Positions 37,076 to 46,336 of a stretch of 64,000 bases of DNA are shown in pieces. This DNA comes from Serratia odorifera (GTDB taxonomy: Bacteria > Pseudomonadota > Gammaproteobacteria > Enterobacterales > Enterobacteriaceae), in NCBI RefSeq assembly GCF_900635445.1, contig NZ_LR134117.1:3844001-3908000 (forward strand), given 5' to 3'. The position numbers were made by a program, and so were the translations under genes. Position 1 is the stretch's first letter, and every line of letters begins with the position of its first letter. The notes under the pieces were generated by a model. That model was not told the origin of the DNA, did not search any database, and saw only the letters and a list, made by a program, of their open reading frames with translations.

Positions 37076-37402
37076 ATGAATGATAACAATAGCCGACTGG
37101 TATACTCCACCGACGGCGGACGCATCAAGGAAGCGGAACCGCAGCCGCAGCGCGCCAAAGGTGACGGTGTGGTACGCATCCAGCGTCAAACCAGCGGCCG
37201 TAAGGGCAAGGGCGTTTGTCTGATTTCCGGCGTCGATCTGGATGACGGCGGATTGGAAAAATTGGCGGCGGAGCTGAAGAAAAAGTGTGGTTGCGGCGGT
37301 TCGCTTAAAGACGGTGTGATCGAAATCCAGGGTGATAAACGCGATCTGCTCAAACAGCTGCTTGAAGCCAAGGGCATGAAAGTCAAACTGGCAGGCGGTT
37401 AA
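37076..37402 (+). CDS. yciH: SUI1-family translation initiation factor homolog YciH
   Basis: 108 residues. C-terminal eIF1/SUI1 domain (RKGKGVCLISGVDLDDGGLEKLAAELKKKCGCGGSLKDGVIEIQGDKRD in three blocks) with the conserved GCGGS loop. Bacterial YciH can discriminate non-canonical initiation in vitro; its cellular role is not settled. Eleven bases after pyrF, so co-transcribed as in E. coli. Confidence 0.96.
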   Translation: MNDNNSRLVYSTDGGRIKEAEPQPQRAKGDGVVRIQRQTSGRKGKGVCLISGVDLDDGGLEKLAAELKKKCGCGGSLKDGVIEIQGDKRDLLKQLLEAKGMKVKLAGG

Positions 37403-37410
37403 GCGCTGTG

Positions 37411-37441
37411 GCCATGCCGCAGTACATCACTGCGGCATGGC
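37411..37441. terminator. Strong hairpin after pyrF-yciH
   Basis: GCCATGCCGCAGT (37411-37423) pairs perfectly with ACTGCGGCATGGC (37429-37441), 13 base pairs around 5 bases. No T-run on either side; it may end transcription or protect the mRNA 3' end. Confidence 0.6.
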
Positions 37442-37590
37442 ATTGGGTGTTGCTTGGGCGTTAACCCGAGTCTGCAGCAAGACACCGCAGACAAAATGTA
37501 GACAGACCTGAAATTGTTATTGCTCGTTAATGCGTCAAAGCGTTATCGCTTTTGCCCGCCTTTGCGGCAGCGGTCTCATCCATCAGCGGC

Positions 37591-37809
37591 TTATTTGCCG
37601 ACCTGATGACCGATGATCCCACCGACTGCGGCACCCCCCAACGTCCCCAATGCGCTACCATCGGTCAGCACTGCACCGCCGACTGCACCGGCACCGGCAC
37701 CGATTGCGGTGTTACGGTCGCGTTTGGACATGTTGGAACAGGCGCTCAATGAAAACGCCAGGGTAATAGCCAGAGCGGCTGTGGCAAAACGTTTAGTGAT
37801 AATCATCAT
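37591..37809 (-). CDS. osmB: Osmotically inducible lipoprotein OsmB
   Basis: 72-residue outer-membrane lipoprotein. Lipobox LSAC (Cys24), then a glycine-zipper region AIGAGAGAVGGAVL and GGAAVGGIIGHQVGK almost identical to E. coli OsmB. Usually induced by osmotic stress through RpoS and Rcs; I cannot confirm the sites here. GGAGAAG precedes the start. Confidence 0.96.
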   Translation of the reverse strand: MMIITKRFATAALAITLAFSLSACSNMSKRDRNTAIGAGAGAVGGAVLTDGSALGTLGGAAVGGIIGHQVGK

Positions 37810-38208
37810 GACTTCTCCTTAGCATTGGCTATATGGAAGTGCCTTAATAAGTATAGGCGTGATCCATCAAATAAGCCTGCTACTAACACCCATACAGTAT
37901 CGAAATAAAACTTGGCATTTTTTGCTAAAAGCCAAATAAATAAAACCTGACGGCAGTGTTGCCGCCGTTAATTAGTATAAATACCTACACAAATATTCAC
38001 AGGTAAAAAGTCTTAAATTCCTTATTAACTGCGCGTGATTTGTGCTTTTTATCGGCAATCCGTCACCGGAGGAAGCAGGCTAGGGGCATCGAGTGCGCAG
38101 AAACGCTTTTCCAGCAGAAATCTGCGCGGTCTTTAGCTAATTTTGCCATACCTGCCACCGCCGTCGCCTTTGACAATAGGTCAAGAATACGCGATTGAGG
38201 AACAGCCG
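37810..38208. other. osmB-epimerase intergenic region
   Basis: 399 bases between divergent genes. Holds an inverted repeat TTGGC/GCCAA around an AT-rich 14-base loop near 37912-37936 and a CGGCA/TGCCG pair near 37951-37966. Promoters of osmB and the epimerase gene must lie here but are not assigned. Confidence 0.35.
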
Positions 38209-38904
38209 ATGCTTAACGAACTAAAACAACAGGTGCTGGAGGCCAACCTGGCATTGCCGCGCCATAATCTGGTCACCTTTACCTGGGGCAACGTCAGCGG
38301 CGTCGACCGCCAGTCGGGCCTGATGGTGATAAAACCCTCCGGCGTTGAATATCCGGCAATGACGCTCAATGACATGGTGGTGGTTGAACTGGAAAGCGGC
38401 AAGGTGGTGGAGGGCAGTAAAAAACCCTCTTCCGATACTGACACCCATCGCGCACTGTATCTCGACTTCGCATCGATTGGCGGCATTGTGCATACCCATT
38501 CTCGTCATGCCACCATCTGGGCGCAGGCCGGACTGGACATTCCCGCCTGGGGCACCACCCATGCCGATTATTTCTATGGCGACATTCCCTGTACCCGTCT
38601 GATGTACGACGACGAAATCGACGGTCGTTACGAATGGGAAACCGGCCGGGTGATTATTGAAACCTTCAACCAGCGTCAGTTGGATGCGGCAGCGGTACCG
38701 GCGGTGCTGGTGCATTCTCACGGCCCGTTTGCCTGGGGAAAAGACGCCGACACAGCGGTGCATAATGCGGTGGTGCTGGAAGAAATAGCCTATATGGGGA
38801 TTTTTTCGCGCCAGCTGGTGCCCGGTTTGCCACAGATGCAGCAAATCCTGCTGGATAAACATTACCTGCGCAAGCACGGTAAAAACGCCTACTATGGCCA
38901 GTAA
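38209..38904 (+). CDS. araD: L-ribulose-5-phosphate 4-epimerase family protein
   Basis: 231 residues, the AraD length. Zinc ligands H95, H97 (IVHTHSRH) and H171 (VHSHGPFAWG) and the catalytic D76 region KKPSSDT are all present, and the sequence follows E. coli AraD closely. AraB and AraA are not adjacent, so the gene may serve L-arabinose with genes elsewhere, or another pentose route (UlaF/SgbE are close paralogs). Start at 38209 is preceded by GAGG. The convergent neighbour is the regulator yciT. Confidence 0.88.
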   Translation: MLNELKQQVLEANLALPRHNLVTFTWGNVSGVDRQSGLMVIKPSGVEYPAMTLNDMVVVELESGKVVEGSKKPSSDTDTHRALYLDFASIGGIVHTHSRHATIWAQAGLDIPAWGTTHADYFYGDIPCTRLMYDDEIDGRYEWETGRVIIETFNQRQLDAAAVPAVLVHSHGPFAWGKDADTAVHNAVVLEEIAYMGIFSRQLVPGLPQMQQILLDKHYLRKHGKNAYYGQ

Positions 38905-38945
38905 ACAGCCTCAGTGACCTCGGGCATAGGCTATGCCCGAAGTCG

Positions 38946-39692
38946 TTATTCGTTGACCAGATCGAAGGCAATACCGCTGCGCTTTAACTGATGCTGATAA
39001 TCCAGCGACAGGCGTGAGTCGGTGATCACGCGTCCGATTTTGGCCAACGGCCTTAAAGGATTGGCTTGAATCTGCCCAAATTTGGACGAATCGGTCAGGA
39101 TGATGTTTTCCACCCCTTTCTCCAGCACTGCATTTACCACGTCAGCACGCATCATATCGCGACCGGTGAAGCCGGTTTCTGCATGGTAGCCGTCAATGCC
39201 AATAAACGCCTTGTTGAAATGTACCTGCTGAATACACATGCGGGTTAGCGGACCAACCACGGTTTCGCTTTTTTTCTGGTAGATACCGCCGAGTACGATC
39301 ACCTCGCACTCGGTCTCCTTGAGCAGATTGGCAATGTAATGGCTGACGGTGATCAGCGTGACGTGCTTGCGCTCGGCCAGATAGCGTGCCAGCAGGGCGT
39401 TGGCGCTGCCGCTTTCGATAAAAACCGTCTCGCCGTCATTGATCTGCGTGGCGGCATATTGCGCCAGCTTTTGCTTGAGGATGAAGTTGGACATCATGCG
39501 CGCATCGACGTCGTCGCTTTCGAGCGCCAGTGCCGAACCGTGTACGCGTTTAAGATAGCTGCGCTTTTCCAGCAGGGTCAGATCCTGGCGGATGGTGACC
39601 TCGGAGACGCCAGCCGCGCGAGCCAACTCGCCGACGCTAATCCGCCGACGATCGTTGACCAACTGTAAAATGGTTTGTTGTCTTGAATTCAT
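38946..39692 (-). CDS. yciT: DeoR family transcriptional regulator YciT
   Basis: 248 residues. HTH (about 6-45, RQQTILQLVNDRRRISVGELARAAGVSEVTIRQDL) and DeoR effector domain with GETVFIESGSANALLARYL, GPLTRMCIQQVHFNKAFIGIDGY and TDSSKFGQ. It matches E. coli YciT, which also lies beside osmB. Divergent from the aldolase gene fsa and convergent with the araD-like gene, so either may be its target. Confidence 0.9.
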   Translation of the reverse strand: MNSRQQTILQLVNDRRRISVGELARAAGVSEVTIRQDLTLLEKRSYLKRVHGSALALESDDVDARMMSNFILKQKLAQYAATQINDGETVFIESGSANALLARYLAERKHVTLITVSHYIANLLKETECEVIVLGGIYQKKSETVVGPLTRMCIQQVHFNKAFIGIDGYHAETGFTGRDMMRADVVNAVLEKGVENIILTDSSKFGQIQANPLRPLAKIGRVITDSRLSLDYQHQLKRSGIAFDLVNE

Positions 39693-40027
39693 AATGACCT
39701 GATGGTGCGATTGCCAACGGGCGACCGCAAAGATAAAAGTATAAATAATCAGTTTTGTTCACGCGATAACGGTATCGACGCATTAAGGGATAATGCGGTA
39801 AAGATAAGCGAATTTCCAGCCATGCGTATCACTAAATCATGATATGGGTCAAGAAGTTGCCCATAGCCGGTTTAGGGTCGACTGGCCGCACGCCGGTATA
39901 GCCCGTCGATGCTGCGCCGTTCGGCGTTGGCGGCAGCGAGTGCCAGCGCATTAATCAGCGCGTGCGCGCCACGATCGCTTATGATGGTGTGAACACGGAT
40001 AAACCCATTACGATTCAGGAGGCTTAA
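39693..40027. other. yciT-fsa divergent intergenic region
   Basis: 335 bases. Between 39872 and 39990 the DNA is GC-rich and open on the minus strand, but no start, ribosome site or family resemblance supports a gene. GGAGG precedes fsa. Confidence 0.35.
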
Positions 40028-40693
40028 ATGGAGCTTTACCTTGATACCGCCGATGTCAGCGCGGTGAAACGTCTGGCGCGCGTGCTGCCACTGCACGGTG
40101 TGACCACCAATCCAAGCATTGTGGCACAAGCAGGAAAACCGATTTGGGAGGTGTTGCCGGCGTTGCGCGACGCGCTGGGCGGAACCGGCAAATTGTTCGC
40201 CCAGGTGATGGCCGGCGATGCCGAACGCATGGTGGCGGATGCGGTGCTGTTGCACCAGCGCGTACCGGGTTTGATCGTCAAGGTTCCGGCCACCGCCGAG
40301 GGGCTTGCGGCAATCAAGAAGCTGAAGAGCATGTCGATCCCGACGTTGGGGACCGCCGTTTACGGCGCGGCACAGGGGCTGTTGTCGGCGTTGGCCGGCG
40401 CCGAATATGTAGCACCTTACGTTAACCGCGTCGACGCCCAGGGGGGAGACGGTATCGTCATGGTACGCGAACTGCAGCAGTTGCTGACGTTGCATGCTCC
40501 GCATGCCAAGGTGCTGGCCGCCAGTTTCAAAACGCCACGTCAGGCACTGGAATGCATGCTGGCCGGCTGCCAGTCGCTGACGTTGCCTGTCGGGGTGGCG
40601 GAGCAGTTGCTTGCCACGCCGGCGGTGGACGCCGCGGTTGCGACCTTTGAACAGGATTGGCAGAACGCGTTTGGTACCCATCTGCTTGGCTAA
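40028..40693 (+). CDS. fsa: Fructose-6-phosphate aldolase
   Basis: 221 residues of the small transaldolase (FSA/TalC) family. Schiff-base lysine K85 in LIVKVPAT, and the VTTNPSI, GTAVYGAAQGLLSALAGAEYVAPYVNRVDAQGG blocks typical of FsaA/FsaB. It cleaves fructose 6-phosphate to glyceraldehyde 3-phosphate and dihydroxyacetone, or acts on related ketoses. Its place between a DeoR regulator and kdgT suggests use in uronate or sugar breakdown. GGAGG ribosome site. Confidence 0.93.
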   Translation: MELYLDTADVSAVKRLARVLPLHGVTTNPSIVAQAGKPIWEVLPALRDALGGTGKLFAQVMAGDAERMVADAVLLHQRVPGLIVKVPATAEGLAAIKKLKSMSIPTLGTAVYGAAQGLLSALAGAEYVAPYVNRVDAQGGDGIVMVRELQQLLTLHAPHAKVLAASFKTPRQALECMLAGCQSLTLPVGVAEQLLATPAVDAAVATFEQDWQNAFGTHLLG

Positions 40694-40771
40694 GGGGTGA
40701 GAGGATAGCTACAGGCGGCTCTTGCCGCCTTTATTGTCGCTGGTCTTTATTTTAAAACGATTAACCTTAAA

Positions 40772-40792
40772 TATTGAAACTACGTTTTGATA
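40772..40792 (+). promoter_or_regulatory. KdgR-like operator upstream of kdgT
   Basis: TATTGAAACTACGTTTTGA (40772-40790) has the TGAAAC...GTTTTG(A) half-sites of the KdgR box (TGAAAYnnYRTTTCA type). It lies 135 bases upstream of kdgT, a known KdgR target in pectinolytic enterobacteria. Confidence 0.6.
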
Positions 40793-40926
40793 TTATGCGT
40801 CCGATCACTTTAATTCAGCAATTGAACAGTTAATCTGCGCAACGAAATCATCAACGAAGTCTGCCCAAGTCGGTGGCTGTCGGCGATGCGTTGCTGTAAC
40901 CCGTTCAAATTAAAGTGGAGTAGGTA

Positions 40927-41911
40927 ATGCAGATCAAACGTGCGATAGACAAGATCCCAGGCGGCATGATGCTGGTGCCGCTGTTCATTGGCGCGGTGTG
41001 TCACACCTTCGCGCCGGGGGCGGGCAAGTATTTCGGCTCGTTCACCAACGGATTGATTTCCGGCACCGTGCCGATTCTGGCGGTATGGTTCTTCTGCATG
41101 GGCCGCCTCGATCAAGTTGAGCGCCACCGGCACCGTATTGCGCAAGTCGGGCACGCTGGTGGTCACCAAAATCGCCGTAGCCTGGCTGGTGGCAGCGGTA
41201 GCGTCGCGTTTGTTGCCAGAGAACGGCGTAGAGATCGGCTTCTTTGCCGGACTGTCAACGCTGGCCCTGGTCGCGGCGATGGATATGACCAACGGTGGCC
41301 TGTACGCCTCGATCATGCAGCAATACGGCAGCAAAGAGGAAGCCGGCGCCTTTGTGCTGATGTCGCTGGAATCCGGCCCGCTGATGACCATGATCATACT
41401 GGGCACTGCCGGCATCGCCTCGTTCGAACCACAGGTGTTCGTTGGCGCCGTGTTGCCGTTCCTGGTGGGCTTTGCCTTGGGCAATCTCGATCCGGAACTG
41501 CGCGAATTTTTCGGCAAGGCGGTGCAAGCCCTGATACCGTTCTTCGCTTTCGCGCTGGGTAACACCATCGATCTGAGCGTCATCGCGCAAACCGGCCTAT
41601 TGGGGGTGTTGCTGGGGGTATCGGTGATTATCATTACCGGCATCCCGTTGATTATTGCTGACAAACTGATCGGCGGTGGGGACGGTACCGCCGGGGTGGC
41701 GGCATCCAGCTCGGCCGGCGCGGCGGTGGCAACGCCGGTATTGATTGCTGAAATGGTGCCGCAGTTCAAGGCGGTTGCGCCGGCAGCCACCGCCTTGGTG
41801 GCCACCTCGGTGATCGTCACCTCGGTGCTGGTGCCAATCATCACCGCCATGTGGTCTCGGCGGGTCAAGGCCAGGGCGGCGATGCGCGAACAGATGGCAA
41901 TGGTTAAATAA
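40927..41911 (+). CDS. kdgT: 2-keto-3-deoxygluconate permease (one frameshift)
   Basis: Proton symporter for KDG, about ten membrane helices. N-terminal IPGGMMLVPLFIGAVCHTFAPGAGKYFGSFTNG and the body from LSATGTVLRKSGTLVVTK to the end match E. coli KdgT closely. The break is at 41103-41104: CC should be a single C, giving WFFCMGASIKLSATG. Corrected length about 327 residues. Flanked by a KdgR-like box upstream and a terminator shared with cstA downstream. Confidence 0.94.
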
Positions 41912-41938
41912 AACAAGGGCGCCGAAGGCGCCCTTGTT
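41912..41938. terminator. kdgT/cstA convergent terminator
   Basis: AACAAGGGCGCC (41912-41923) pairs with GGCGCCCTTGTT (41927-41938), 12 base pairs around GAA. On the minus strand it is followed by TTTTATTT, so it mainly serves cstA. Confidence 0.9.
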
Positions 41939-41949
41939 AATGCCGCAGC

Positions 41950-44016
41950 TCAAAGGCGTCCGGTTTGTTCGCGCAGCGTCACCTCCGATTCCTTCACCGT
42001 CGGGATACTGGAGTTCAATGCTCTGCGTATCACGAAGAAGGCAGAAACCAGCATCGTTACCGCCACCAGCATAAAGAAAGCGCACAGCGCGGCATTAATC
42101 TGATTGCTGAACACAATGGTTTCCATATCTTTCAGCGTTTTGGCCGGTGCGATAAGGGTGCCTTGCTCAATGCCGGCCGAGAACTTGTTCGCCTGTGCCA
42201 GGAAACCGATGCTCGGTTTCTCATGGAAAATCTTCTGCCAGCCGGCGGTCATCGAGGTGATGAACAACCACACCGTCGGCACAATGGTCACCCAGGCGTA
42301 GCGCTGCTTCTTCATTTTGAACAACACCACGGTACCGAGGATCAGTGCCATTGACGCCAGCATCTGGTTACCGATGCCGAACAGCGGCCACAGGGTATTA
42401 ATCCCGCCCAGCGGATCGACCACTCCCTGATAGACGAAGAACCCCCAGCCGGCGACCGCCACCGTGGTGCCAGCCAGGTTGCCGAACCAGGAACGGTTGT
42501 TGGCCAGGCGCGGCACCGCCACGCCGACCAGATCCTGCACCATAAAACGGCAGGCGCGGGTCCCGGCGTCGACGGCAGTCAGGATAAACAGCGCTTCGAA
42601 CAGAATGGCGAAGTGATACCAGAACGCCATCATCCCACGGCTGTTGAATACCTCGCTGATAATATGCGCCATGCCGACGGCAAACGTCGGCGCGCCACCG
42701 GCGCGTGACAGCACCGAATTTTCGCCGACGTCTTTGGCGATCAGCGCCAGTGTTTCCGGGGTCACGATAAAGCCCCAGCCGTTAATCACCTGCGAGGCGT
42801 TTTCCACCGTGGTGCCGATCAGCGCCGCCGGTGAGTTCATGGCAAAATACACGCCAGGATCGAGCACCGAGGCGCAAATCAGCGCCATGATGGCCACGAA
42901 GGACTCCATCAGCATGGCGCCGTAACCGATAAAGCGGATGTGACTTTCGCGTTCAACCAGTTTCGGCGTGGTGCCGCTGGAGACCAGCGCATGGAAGCCG
43001 GAAATCGCGCCGCAGGCGATGGTAATGAACAGGAACGGGAACAGGGCACCGGCGAATACCGGTCCGGTACCGTCAATAAAGCGTGATACCGCCGGCATCT
43101 TCAGCTCCGGCATGGCAAACACGATCCCCAGCGCCAGACCGATGATCACGCCGATTTTCATAAAGGTGGACAGGTAATCGCGCGGCGCCAGCAGCAACCA
43201 CACCGGCAGTACCGACGCGACAAAACCGTAAATCACCAGAACCCAGGTCAGCGTAGTGCCGTGCAGGGTAAAGAACGGTCCCCAGTAGGGGTGCTGCGCC
43301 ACGTTGCCGCCGTAAATAATCGCCAGCAACATCAGCACGAAGCCAATCACCGAAATTTCCGCGATTTTCCCCGGGCGGATAAAGCGCATGTAGATGCCCA
43401 TAAACAGTGCGATCGGGATAGTAGCGGCGATGGTGAACAGGCCCCATGGGCTGTCGGCCAGTGCTTTGACCACTACCAGTGCCAGTGCCGACAGGATGAT
43501 GATCATCACGCCAAGCGCGCCGAGCATGGTGATCACGCCGGCGAAGGCGCCAAGTTCCTGCTTGGCCATTTCGCCCAGCGAGCGGCCATCACGCCGAGTG
43601 GAAATGAACAGGATCAGGAAGTCCTGCACCGCACCGGCCATCATCACGCCAACCAGGATCCAGATGGTGCCTGGCAGAAAACCCATCTGCGCCGCCAGAA
43701 TGGGGCCTACCAGCGGACCGGCACCGGCAATGGCGGCGAAGTGGTGGCCGAACAGTACCCATTTATTGGTCGGGACGTAATCCAGCCCGTCGTTGCGGCG
43801 CTCTGCCGGCGTCAGCCGTCGATCGTCCAGTTCGAAGACGTTTTTGGCGATAAACAGGCTATAAAACCGATAGGCAATGCTGTAACAGGCAACGGACGCC
43901 ACCACCAGCCAGACCGCGTTGACATGCTCGCCGCGGCTGAGTGCCAGCATCGCGAAGGCAAACGCCCCGACCAACGCCACCGCTAGCCAGATTATTCCGG
44001 ACTTGACGTTCTTCAT
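41950..44016 (-). CDS. cstA: CstA family pyruvate/peptide transporter
   Basis: 688 residues, multi-spanning inner-membrane protein of the carbon-starvation family (CstA and BtsT in E. coli). Conserved NDGLDYVPTNKWVLFGHHFAAIAGAGPLVGPILAAQMG, AGAVQDFLILFISTRRDGRSLG and GACISGFHALVSSGTTPK-type blocks are present. Start at 44016: AAGGAG lies nine bases upstream, and the open frame before it has no family resemblance. Whether it is the CstA or BtsT ortholog cannot be decided here. Confidence 0.9.
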   Translation of the reverse strand: MKNVKSGIIWLAVALVGAFAFAMLALSRGEHVNAVWLVVASVACYSIAYRFYSLFIAKNVFELDDRRLTPAERRNDGLDYVPTNKWVLFGHHFAAIAGAGPLVGPILAAQMGFLPGTIWILVGVMMAGAVQDFLILFISTRRDGRSLGEMAKQELGAFAGVITMLGALGVMIIILSALALVVVKALADSPWGLFTIAATIPIALFMGIYMRFIRPGKIAEISVIGFVLMLLAIIYGGNVAQHPYWGPFFTLHGTTLTWVLVIYGFVASVLPVWLLLAPRDYLSTFMKIGVIIGLALGIVFAMPELKMPAVSRFIDGTGPVFAGALFPFLFITIACGAISGFHALVSSGTTPKLVERESHIRFIGYGAMLMESFVAIMALICASVLDPGVYFAMNSPAALIGTTVENASQVINGWGFIVTPETLALIAKDVGENSVLSRAGGAPTFAVGMAHIISEVFNSRGMMAFWYHFAILFEALFILTAVDAGTRACRFMVQDLVGVAVPRLANNRSWFGNLAGTTVAVAGWGFFVYQGVVDPLGGINTLWPLFGIGNQMLASMALILGTVVLFKMKKQRYAWVTIVPTVWLFITSMTAGWQKIFHEKPSIGFLAQANKFSAGIEQGTLIAPAKTLKDMETIVFSNQINAALCAFFMLVAVTMLVSAFFVIRRALNSSIPTVKESEVTLREQTGRL

Positions 44017-44214
44017 GGTTAACAACTCCTTGGTGTGCAGAGTAGTGAGAGAGGTCATCAATGTTGTTATGAAGGTAAACACCAAGTTAAAAATAGGAGG
44101 TTTACGCACGAAGAGAAACCGCACGGATAAGAAATGTGAGCTCAGGCGAGTATTAGTGAAAAAACAAGATGATGAGGTCACCTTGGCCGGCGGGGCGCGT
44201 GACGGATGCCACGG

Positions 44215-44243
44215 AAAAAATCGGGCGCCATAAAGGCGCCCGA
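44215..44243 (-). terminator. rnb terminator
   Basis: TCGGGCGCC (44221-44229) pairs with GGCGCCCGA (44235-44243) around 5 bases; on the minus strand six U follow. Located just after the rnb stop. Confidence 0.92.
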
Positions 44244-44266
44244 CAAGCAGCGTAGTGGGTGGGCGG

Positions 44267-46201
44267 TTATGGTGCCGGGCGGGCGATCACGCTGCGGGTT
44301 TCCATCCGCACTTCGGCGATGGTGACTTGCAGGCTGTCGCTCTGGCGATAAACCACGTCGCCTTTCACCTGCACGGTGCCGGTATCCTGGCTACACACCA
44401 GCTCGTCGCGCACCGCGTGGATGAATGGAGCAGGGATGAACGCCACGGCGCCATTTTCCAGCAAACGGACACGCAGTCCACCGCGGGTGACGTCGATGAT
44501 TTCCGCCTTGAAGCGGGTATTGGTGCCGGCCTTGTCTTGCAGAAAACGGGCATACAGCCAATCGCCGACGTCGCGTTCCGCCATCCGGTTCAGACGGCGA
44601 CGCTCCGCCAATTGGACGGTGATCGCTTCCTGCGGTTTCTGCGCGGCCTGTTCGCTGATAATGGCTTTCAGCAGGCGGTGGTTGACCATATCGCCGTATT
44701 TACGGATGGGTGACGTCCAGGTGGCGTAAGCTTCCAGCCCGAGGCCAAAGTGCGGGCCCGGCTCGGTGCTGATTTCGGCGAAGGTCTGGAAACGGCGAAT
44801 ACGGCTGTCGAGGAATTGCGTCGGCTGTGCGTCAAGGTGACGGCGCAGCTCGCAAAAGCCTTCCAGCGTCAGCAGTTTTTCGGCCTCGGCTTGTACCCCG
44901 TTGGCCTGCAGTACGCTGACTGCCTGTTCCACCAGCGCCGGGTCGAAGCCGGTGTGCACGTTGTAGATGCCGAACCCCAGACGATCGCGCAGCACCACGG
45001 CGGCGCAGACGTTGGCGGCAATCATGCACTCTTCAACGATGCGGTTGGCGGTACGACGTTGCTCGGTGATGATGTCCAGCACGTCGCCTTTCTCGCCGAG
45101 GACAAAGCGATAGTCCGGCCGATCCTTGAACACCAGCGCATGCTGGTGACGCCAGCCGTTGCGCGCATCACAGACCCGCTTGAGCAGGGTAATCTGCTGG
45201 GCGATAGCCTCGCTTGGCGGTTGCCAGCCGGCAATGCCGTCCAGCCAGTCGGAGACTTCGTCATACACCAGTTTGGCTTTCGATTCGATTTCGGCGGCGA
45301 AGAAATGGATATCGCTGCCCAACGCGCCGTCAGCGGCGATGGTCACGCGGCAAGCCAGTACCGGGCGACGCTCATTGGCGCGCAGCGAGCACAGATTGTC
45401 GGACAGGTCGCGCGGCAACATCGGGATGTTGAAACCCGGCAGGTAGTTGGTAAAGGCGCGTTTGCGGGCAATGTCATCCAGCGCGCTGCCCTGATCGACG
45501 AAGGCGGTCGGGTCGGCGATAGCGATGGTCAGTTGCAGGGTACCGTCGGCGTTCTCCTGAACAAACAGCGCATCATCCATATCTTCGGTGCTGGCGCTGT
45601 CGATGGTGACAAAATCCAGACCGGTCAGATCTTCACGCGCCAGAGTGGCGGTCGGCTGATGGGTAGCCGCCATTTCTGGCGCTTCCTTTTCGAGATTATG
45701 TCGTGCCAGCGTGACCCACCATGGCGCAAAGTGATCGTCGGCGTTGGTAATGAAATCAGTCAGCTCGGCATGGAAGCTACGGTCACCTTTCAGCGGGTGT
45801 CGACGCATTTCCGCCACCGCCCAATCGCCGGCCTGGAAGTCATGTGTCAGTTCACGCCCTGGACGACATTGAATCGCATCTTTCAGCAACGGGTGATCCG
45901 GCACGATTGACAGGCGATCGTCTTTCTTCTGTACCCGACCGACAAAGCGTGACAAGAATGGCTCGACCAGGGTTTCCGGCTCGGCGATTTCACGTTCTTT
46001 CTCGGTGTGGACGGTGGCGACGATGCGGTCGCCATGCATGACTTTTTTCATGTACGGCGGCGGGATAAAATAGCTCTTTTGGCCATCGACCTCTAAAAAG
46101 CCAAAGCCTTTCTCAGTCCCTTTTACTACGCCTTCAACACGCGGGGTTTGAGAGTGAAGTTGCTGTTTAAGCTGCGCCAGCAGCGGGTTATCTTGAAACA
46201 T
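44267..46201 (-). CDS. rnb: Exoribonuclease II
   Basis: Processive 3'-5' exoribonuclease. 644 residues from the ATG at 46201, matching E. coli length and start (MFQDNPLLAQLKQQLHSQTPR). Two cold-shock domains, the RNB catalytic domain with the metal-binding acidic residues D201, D207, D209 and D210 in DSASTEDMDDAL, and a C-terminal S1 domain. An ATG ten codons upstream is not conserved. Intact frame. Confidence 0.97.
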   Translation of the reverse strand: MFQDNPLLAQLKQQLHSQTPRVEGVVKGTEKGFGFLEVDGQKSYFIPPPYMKKVMHGDRIVATVHTEKEREIAEPETLVEPFLSRFVGRVQKKDDRLSIVPDHPLLKDAIQCRPGRELTHDFQAGDWAVAEMRRHPLKGDRSFHAELTDFITNADDHFAPWWVTLARHNLEKEAPEMAATHQPTATLAREDLTGLDFVTIDSASTEDMDDALFVQENADGTLQLTIAIADPTAFVDQGSALDDIARKRAFTNYLPGFNIPMLPRDLSDNLCSLRANERRPVLACRVTIAADGALGSDIHFFAAEIESKAKLVYDEVSDWLDGIAGWQPPSEAIAQQITLLKRVCDARNGWRHQHALVFKDRPDYRFVLGEKGDVLDIITEQRRTANRIVEECMIAANVCAAVVLRDRLGFGIYNVHTGFDPALVEQAVSVLQANGVQAEAEKLLTLEGFCELRRHLDAQPTQFLDSRIRRFQTFAEISTEPGPHFGLGLEAYATWTSPIRKYGDMVNHRLLKAIISEQAAQKPQEAITVQLAERRRLNRMAERDVGDWLYARFLQDKAGTNTRFKAEIIDVTRGGLRVRLLENGAVAFIPAPFIHAVRDELVCSQDTGTVQVKGDVVYRQSDSLQVTIAEVRMETRSVIARPAP

Positions 46202-46336
46202 ATCGTCCAGTGAATGGGTTGTGAGTGGCAAGATTTGCGGCTGACAGTTTTACGCGAATCACCCGCTGCGGGCAAGCCTGATATCACGCTTTTCCACACC
46301 CGCAGCGCGTTTTTTAGCGATATCAGGCCTGCTTAC

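Noticed and set aside
39872..40681. Long open frame antisense to fsa and its upstream region
   Set aside because: Most of it is the mirror of a well-conserved aldolase gene; the remainder lacks a ribosome site or family resemblance.
44017..44181. 55-residue N-terminal extension of CstA
   Set aside because: The extension is not conserved, while the ATG at 44016 has a strong AAGGAG ribosome site.
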